64,000 nucleotides of DNA from Chinchilla lanigera. Lineage: Eukaryota; Chordata; Mammalia; Rodentia; Chinchillidae. The translations under genes were made by a program, and so were the position numbers. The notes beneath the pieces are model-generated. The model did no database searches, was not told the DNA's origin, and saw only the letters and a program-made list of their open reading frames with translations. The number at the start of each line of letters is the position of its first letter. Position 1 is the first letter of the stretch. The DNA lies in NCBI RefSeq assembly GCF_000276665.1, contig NW_004955416.1, positions 5,789,566 through 5,853,565 on the forward strand. The letters are read 5' to 3'. This document shows positions 59,106 to 64,000 of this stretch, one piece after another.

Positions 59106-59171
59106 ATGTGTACAGTTCCCTTCACAGGAGGAATGTGTGGAAGTTGTGGTTTGTGCTGTATCTGTGCCATG
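59106..59171 (+). other. Exon-like 66-bp segment (unproven)
   Basis: Preceded by a branch-point-like tctaac (59071-59076), a pyrimidine tract (ttctttttttcccc) and an AG at 59104-59105. Followed at 59172 by gtaagaga, a strong donor. The 66 bases are a multiple of three and open in all three frames. One frame is rich in cysteine (MCTVPFTGG start), another is hydrophobic (ends LWFVLYLCH). No protein family is recognised and no partner exons were found. It could be an alternative or lncRNA exon, or chance. Confidence 0.25.
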
Positions 59172-59179
59172 GTAAGAGA

Positions 59180-59865
59180 GACCCTGTTTATTGCTAGAGG
59201 AGACATCTGAAGAAAATAAAAGGAAAAAATATCATTTAATAGATAAACAGTCAAGCACAGCTTGACATTTTTCTAACCTCTTCAAGGACACACATTCTGG
59301 AAGGTCTGTGAATCAGTCTTTAGAATACATTTGGAGGATTAACTATTAACTAACCTCATTACAGGGAAGTTTTACAATGCTGACCCATGGAAATGTCAGC
59401 CTTCCTAAGTCTCATTTACCATAGCTCATTCAGTTCACATTTACTGAGTTCTCACTTTTCATCAGACACTATTCTAAGTACAGCTGGTAATCAAAAGAAA
59501 GGCACAGTTTATGGTCCAGGCCAGATGGTCATCAGTGAAATGTATGTAGATTGTTACCTGGTTACAGACAAGAAAGATCTGATTTAGACAGGGTGTGGGA
59601 ATTGATAAGATCAAGAGAGAACATCCCAGGAGAATTCTGGGAGGAAGCACTCCCTGCATTTGGTTTTCACTGATGAATAAGACATAGAAGATGTTAAAAT
59701 TGTCTTTGTACACATTGCTAGGGCAGGTAGCAGGAAAGATATACACATATTCTGAGATATACTTACCAATGGAATCATCCATGCTAATCCTGGCTGTCAA
59801 GTACATAATAATACCATTATCACTGTGCTTGTTTTTATTGGCATGATGGTGACAATATTTTTATG
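59180..59865. other. Mostly unique; possible ancient repeat
   Basis: 59425-59520 (cattcagttcacatttactg, agacactattctaagtacag) resembles the start of the repeat family seen at 25790. The rest is not recognised. Confidence 0.4.
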
Positions 59866-59869
59866 ATTG

Positions 59870-60015
59870 CCTATGATTTATGCACTTTTTGTGTATATTA
59901 AATTACTTAATCTTCATAGTGAGATATTGTTATCACTTCTAGACGAAAAATGCATCAAAGAGACATGAAAGAACTTAGGCAAGGTCACATAATCACAGTG
60001 TAGTATTACTGGAAA
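59870..60015 (-). repeat. MIR SINE
   Basis: ttaaattacttaatcttcat, gagatattgttatcacttct, gaacttaggcaaggtcacat, aatcacagtgtag follow reverse MIR. Confidence 0.7.
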
Positions 60016-60134
60016 GTAACCCTTTCAATTAATGTTCTGAACTTTACGTTATACCATAGGATCTTCATAGTCTATTTTACTGATTATTTTAGTATATATA
60101 CTCATTAGCATTGTATGTAGCTATGTATTTATGT

Positions 60135-60260
60135 ATTTTTATTCAATGCTCATTAGTTGAGCACATACCATACTGCAGGCAGACATTTTTCTAGGTTCTG
60201 TGGTCATAGCAGTGAATAAAATAAATAATTTCAGATTGTGATAAGTGCTATTTAAAGACT
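60135..60260 (+). repeat. Ancient repeat ('gtgccaggcactgttctag' family), 5' part
   Basis: gctcattagttgagcacata, ccatactgcaggcagacatt, tttctaggttctgtggtcat, agcagtgaataaaataaata follow the repeat start, then gtgataagtgctattt. Confidence 0.55.
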
Positions 60261-60264
60261 CATT

Positions 60265-63120
60265 ATGGTTTGAGTGTGACTGGAAATGGGGTGCTACATT
60301 ATAGATCATTGTTTTTATTTTCTTAGCCCTCTAATATTTATCAAGGAACTATTTCTTTTTGAGTATTCACTTAATCCAGGGAATAAATTACCATCTGAAA
60401 CTCTTTTATTACTTTCATTTATGTCCAGGAAATAAGGAGACCTGGGATCTGTCAAGAGACCATTTTGAGCCTGCCTCTCTCATTTATGGGATGCCACTGG
60501 AGTCCATAAAATTACCAAGATTTTCTTCCTACTGATGCTTTTACTATTTGGAATGTGCATTGAACACCTTCTTCCTCTCAGTTTCAGGAAACAAAGCCCA
60601 AGATGACTCCCTGTTCAGCTGCTTCAATGTCCTGCCTTGGCTGTTTACGTTAGCAGCAACCAGCAAAGGTGGCTATCTCACAACAACACCCTTTCAAAGT
60701 TCTTTCCCCATACAGCCTGCTTCCCTCCCAAAACTTCAATGTTGGCAAGAATGTCTGACCATTTATTAGCATGTGTTGGGGATGATAACAAAATACTTAA
60801 CAATCAGAGCTGCTCACAAGTAGGTAGTCAGACAAGACACCCTTCAAGCACATGATAAGGCCACACTGGCCCCCAAACACGATCAGTACTATCATCCCAG
60901 AGTCACACTGCCTTTCTTCCTTGCCAGCATACCTCAGAGCTCAATATTAGAATAGAAGTACATGCACAGGTTTGAGCTGGTGTCCTGGCCCAGTACAATG
61001 GCCCCAAGAAAGGGAGGATAATTCCCTCTTCCATCGCAGTCAACCAGATGTCTTTACCAGTAAGCTGATTACAGCTTGGAAGCCTTGAAGAATTGGACTT
61101 GGATGAATCAAAGATGTCCAGAGAAACCATTCCAGAGGCACTGGGTGGTTGGAGTACTGGAGGAGGTGCTACTGTAAGAGTACAGGGCGAGGAGGTGACC
61201 TCAGGGGTAGTTGTTGAAAAATCCCTCTTGTTGAGCCTTTTTATAAAGTTAGCCTTTGAGACTGGCAAAACCCCCTAGTTTGAAGAACATAACACTGCCC
61301 AGATCATACAGTCCCTTCCAAGGATGACTTGTTGGACTTTGGTCAAGCACTAAGCTTTATGAGCTAGTTTTTCTGTCTTTAAAATGGAATTAAAACATAG
61401 ATGCTCCCTGGATTTATTACTTTCATTGATGTATAAACCAAATAAACCCATCCTAGGTTGAAAATTTTGCAAGACAAAACACATTCAATGCACTTAGCCT
61501 ACTGAACGTCGTAGCTTAGCCTAGTGTATCTTAAATGTGCTCACAACAGTTACATTAACCTGCACTTCAGAAAAATTATCTAACACAAATATTGTTCTAT
61601 AATGAAGTGTTGATGTCATTTACTGCCCATGATACTGAAAGTGGAAGGAATGATACTAGCCTAGGAAAATATCAATATTCAAATTATGGTTTCTAATTCA
61701 GCATTATCACTTTCACATCATCATCAAGTTAAAAAAAATTCCTGAAGTGAAACCATTGTAAGTTGGGGTCCATCTATACTTACCTCATGGCTTTTTGTTT
61801 GTTTGGTGTTGAAATAATAGATGCTGCCTTAGGTCTTTTAAGGAGCTGTGTGGAATTTGCTTCAGCACTGGCAGTTTGTGCCACCAGGAGCACAGGAACT
61901 TAGGGTGTCATCAAAATGGCTTCAGAAGCAACCCCATCCTTCTGGCTTTCAAGAATTCACAAACAGCCCTCAGCATCATAATTCAGCTATGTTTGCATCA
62001 GCAACCTGACTTTCAGTGAGCCCCTTGCTTTGAGTTCACCTGGCATTTACACCTCTCTAGTGAAGGGTGTGGCTTGTTTTTTGCCCATTTGATGTGAAGC
62101 ATCCTAGCAGCATTAGAACCAACTCTGAACCACAGGACTTTCTTATTTTTTCCATCTGTAAACATATATAGCATTACTTTGGTCTGTACCCTGATTCCTG
62201 TTTCAATCAGCAATAGTGATTTCACCCAAACTCTAAATTTAAGATATTTTTTGTAATTGTAATAGGGGCCAAGAGGTTTAAAGATGTGTTGGTGGATAAA
62301 TTAGAGGCTGGGTAGAGCTTAGTTATCTAGTAGACAGGCTCTATAAAACTGAGGCTTAGCAAATGGCCTGAAGATTTAATTAAGGGATATTGAGGATTCT
62401 CAGCTGCTACAGAACAACATGGCAAGCTACTAGACCCTTAAAAAGATCTCAGAGTAGCTACACAAGCCCAGGACACTCATGTCCTTAGGGAGGAGACACT
62501 GCTTGGAAGCATTCATGCAGACAATATGGAGACAATGTCTTTTTGGCTATGAAAGCTTACCATCATTTATATACAATGGATGCATATGCTTGTACATACT
62601 GTTGGGAAGAGGACAGTAGCTGGGTGGTCCCAAGTATTTATCATGGTCAAATTGTTTATTCAGTGTCAAAATAGCAGACATAAACAACTAGGACGGAGAT
62701 TTAGGACCACCTCATAGCTGTGTCCCCAAGTTGCCATGCTAAATTATGTAGTGAAACGCTTTTAATTGACTTTTTAGAGAAATTCATAGCTGCTTTTGTA
62801 CAAAACAAGTGCCAGGAGGTGAACCACAGAATGTCCCAATGCATTTCTCTCACATCTTCGAGAACATGAAAGAACCTCACAAATTGCAAAACTGTGGGAC
62901 ATAAATATCCTTTTTGTGGATGCTGTGAAATGAGATAAGATTTGGTGCCTACATCACAGTAGTCAGGAAGCCAAGTTTTAGAACAATTTCAGTTCTGCTG
63001 TGGATGTTGTGTTTGGGTCCTTTTCTACAGCCGTGACCGTGTCCTTTGAAGAGAAAACCCATAAGGGCTGATCAGTGGTCCAAAGAGTCACATGTATTGC
63101 CAGCTTTTCTCATTTGCAAT
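60265..63120. other. Mostly unique non-coding sequence
   Basis: A weak MIR-like tract lies at 61330-61405 (ttggtcaagcactaagcttt, ctgtctttaaaatggaa). Otherwise no repeats, exons or RNAs recognised. The 121-residue minus frame at 60903-61268 has no domain. Confidence 0.4.
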
Positions 63121-63139
63121 CTCTCAGCTTTTGTCATTT

Positions 63140-63547
63140 TCTTTTTAAAAATGTTTTATTTTAAAGAGAATTTTAAAAAAGAACAATAGCAAAACACCAA
63201 CAACACAGAAAAAAAAAACAAAACAAAGCAAAAACAAAAATGATTCAGGGTTTCAGAACAAAATGATAGTAATTAACAGTGGTTGTTATATTACACGTTG
63301 TTATCTTCAACAAAGTTGCTCAGATTACCAGATGTAAGAATGCAAGATTGATCAAACCATTGAAGAGAATAAAAAATAGAAAAAAAACATTAGAAATGAT
63401 ACGGAGTTTCACTAGACAAGATGGTAGGAATTCACCAATGGTTGTTACATTGCATATTGTTGTCTTCAAAGTAGTTGTTCAGATTACCAGATATAAGCAT
63501 GCAAAATTGGTCAGAAAAATTAAGCATTAACTGTTCATGTCAATAAA
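63140..63547 (-). mobile_element. L1 3' UTR with internal duplication
   Basis: Minus-strand L1 3' UTR with tail at the left (tttttaaaaatgttttattt). The UTR unit (tcagaacaaaatgatagtaa ... gttgctcagattaccag ... aatgcaagattg) is repeated: about 63255-63358 and 63400-63530. It is part of one insertion with 63549-63667, between near-identical 17-bp flanks at 63123-63139 and 63661-63677. Confidence 0.85.
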
Positions 63548-63548
63548 C

Positions 63549-63667
63549 CATGTTTATAGCAACACAGTTTGTAATAACTCAATATTGGAAACAACCCAAA
63601 TGCCCATCAACTGAGGAATGGATGAAAAAAGATGTAGTATTTTTATACAGTGGAGTATTACTCAGCT
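63549..63667 (+). mobile_element. L1 ORF2 end, inverted part
   Basis: Sense L1: tagcaacacagtttgtaata, attggaaacaacccaaatgc, ccatcaactgaggaatggat, acagtggagtattactcagct. It is in opposite orientation to the adjoining 3' UTR and stops exactly where the right flank begins; seven bases (ctcagct) belong to both L1 and the flank. Confidence 0.88.
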
Positions 63668-63677
63668 CTTGTCATTT

Positions 63678-64000
63678 ACCAAGCGACTGATACAGTGGGG
63701 TTACTGACCTTTCCCTTCCTCTAAACCAGTTTAACTTTACAGAGCTCTTCAACAAAGCTTGAAAGATCAAAGGTTCAGTCCGAAGTCTAAAGTTGTTGGT
63801 AGTTGACACTATCATAGAAAAAATCATTATCACTAACAATTTTTGGGGTATATCATTCAAGAGGTAGTAAAGTTCCCTTACCCCCATATCCTCTGATATG
63901 AAGCAGAAAAGAGAGGCTTGCTATTCCTGGCAAATGTATCCAGAACTATTCCAAGAATTTGCTGCTTATACTTGTCATGAAATGATTCAAGTACTGTTTC
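63678..64000. other. Unique non-coding sequence
   Basis: Nothing recognised. Confidence 0.4.

Noticed and set aside
1..64000. CRISPR arrays, bacterial operons, phage or plasmid features
   Set aside because: Repeat content is entirely mammalian (SINE, L1, MIR, L2, LTR); nothing prokaryotic was seen.

Overview
This 64 kb window is non-coding mammalian DNA: a gene desert or the inside of a very large intron. I found no exon chain, no intact gene and no RNA gene. The open reading frames are short, usually have comparable frames on the opposite strand, and show no recognisable domain apart from broken LINE-1 (L1) ORF2 pieces. It has the base composition and repeat load of a rodent genome outside the mouse/rat lineage. 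The evidence is: (a) ID-type SINEs derived from a tRNA (head like ggggctggggatttagctc); (b) monomeric B1-type SINEs derived from 7SL RNA; (c) one composite B1-plus-ID SINE; (d) two URR1-like elements; (e) rodent-style L1. A beaver-like (Castorimorpha) source is only a guess from the ID sequence.

Layout. 1-12 kb: mostly unique sequence with one ID SINE (1.2 kb), an L2 remnant (5.6 kb), a CTCF-type motif (6.5 kb), MIR fragments, a URR1-like element (9.8 kb) and other ancient repeats. 12-13.5 kb: an old L1 in both orientations, interrupted by a younger rearranged L1 tail. 13.5-23 kb: unique sequence with MIR, L2, one B1 and old L1. 23.3-24.5 kb: an L1 with an inverted 5' part. 24.5-31 kb: unique sequence, an ID, a composite SINE, and a candidate regulatory block at 28.6-29.1 kb with two RFX-type X-boxes. 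31-41 kb: IDs, a second URR1-like element, and a 57-bp segment present twice. 40.8-44.9 kb: an ancient LTR, then a 3.5-kb minus-strand L1 with RT and C-terminal zinc-finger remnants and a second L1 tail nested inside it. 45-53.8 kb: B1, ID, MIR. 53.8-56 kb: an L1 with an inverted part and an 18-bp target-site duplication, containing a 100-N assembly gap. 56-64 kb: L1 fragment, B1, MIR, one exon-like 66-bp segment (59.1 kb), and a last inverted L1 at the right edge.

The clearest pattern beyond ordinary repeat content is that four separate L1 insertions in 64 kb have the inverted architecture expected from twin priming. Three have recognisable target-site duplications, and one shows microhomology at the internal-priming junction. 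I did not find evidence of a new biological system. The best non-repeat leads are the exon-like segment at 59.1 kb, the X-box/hairpin block near 28.7 kb and the CTCF-type site at 6.5 kb. All repeat family names rest on recognising consensus sequence by eye, not on a database search.
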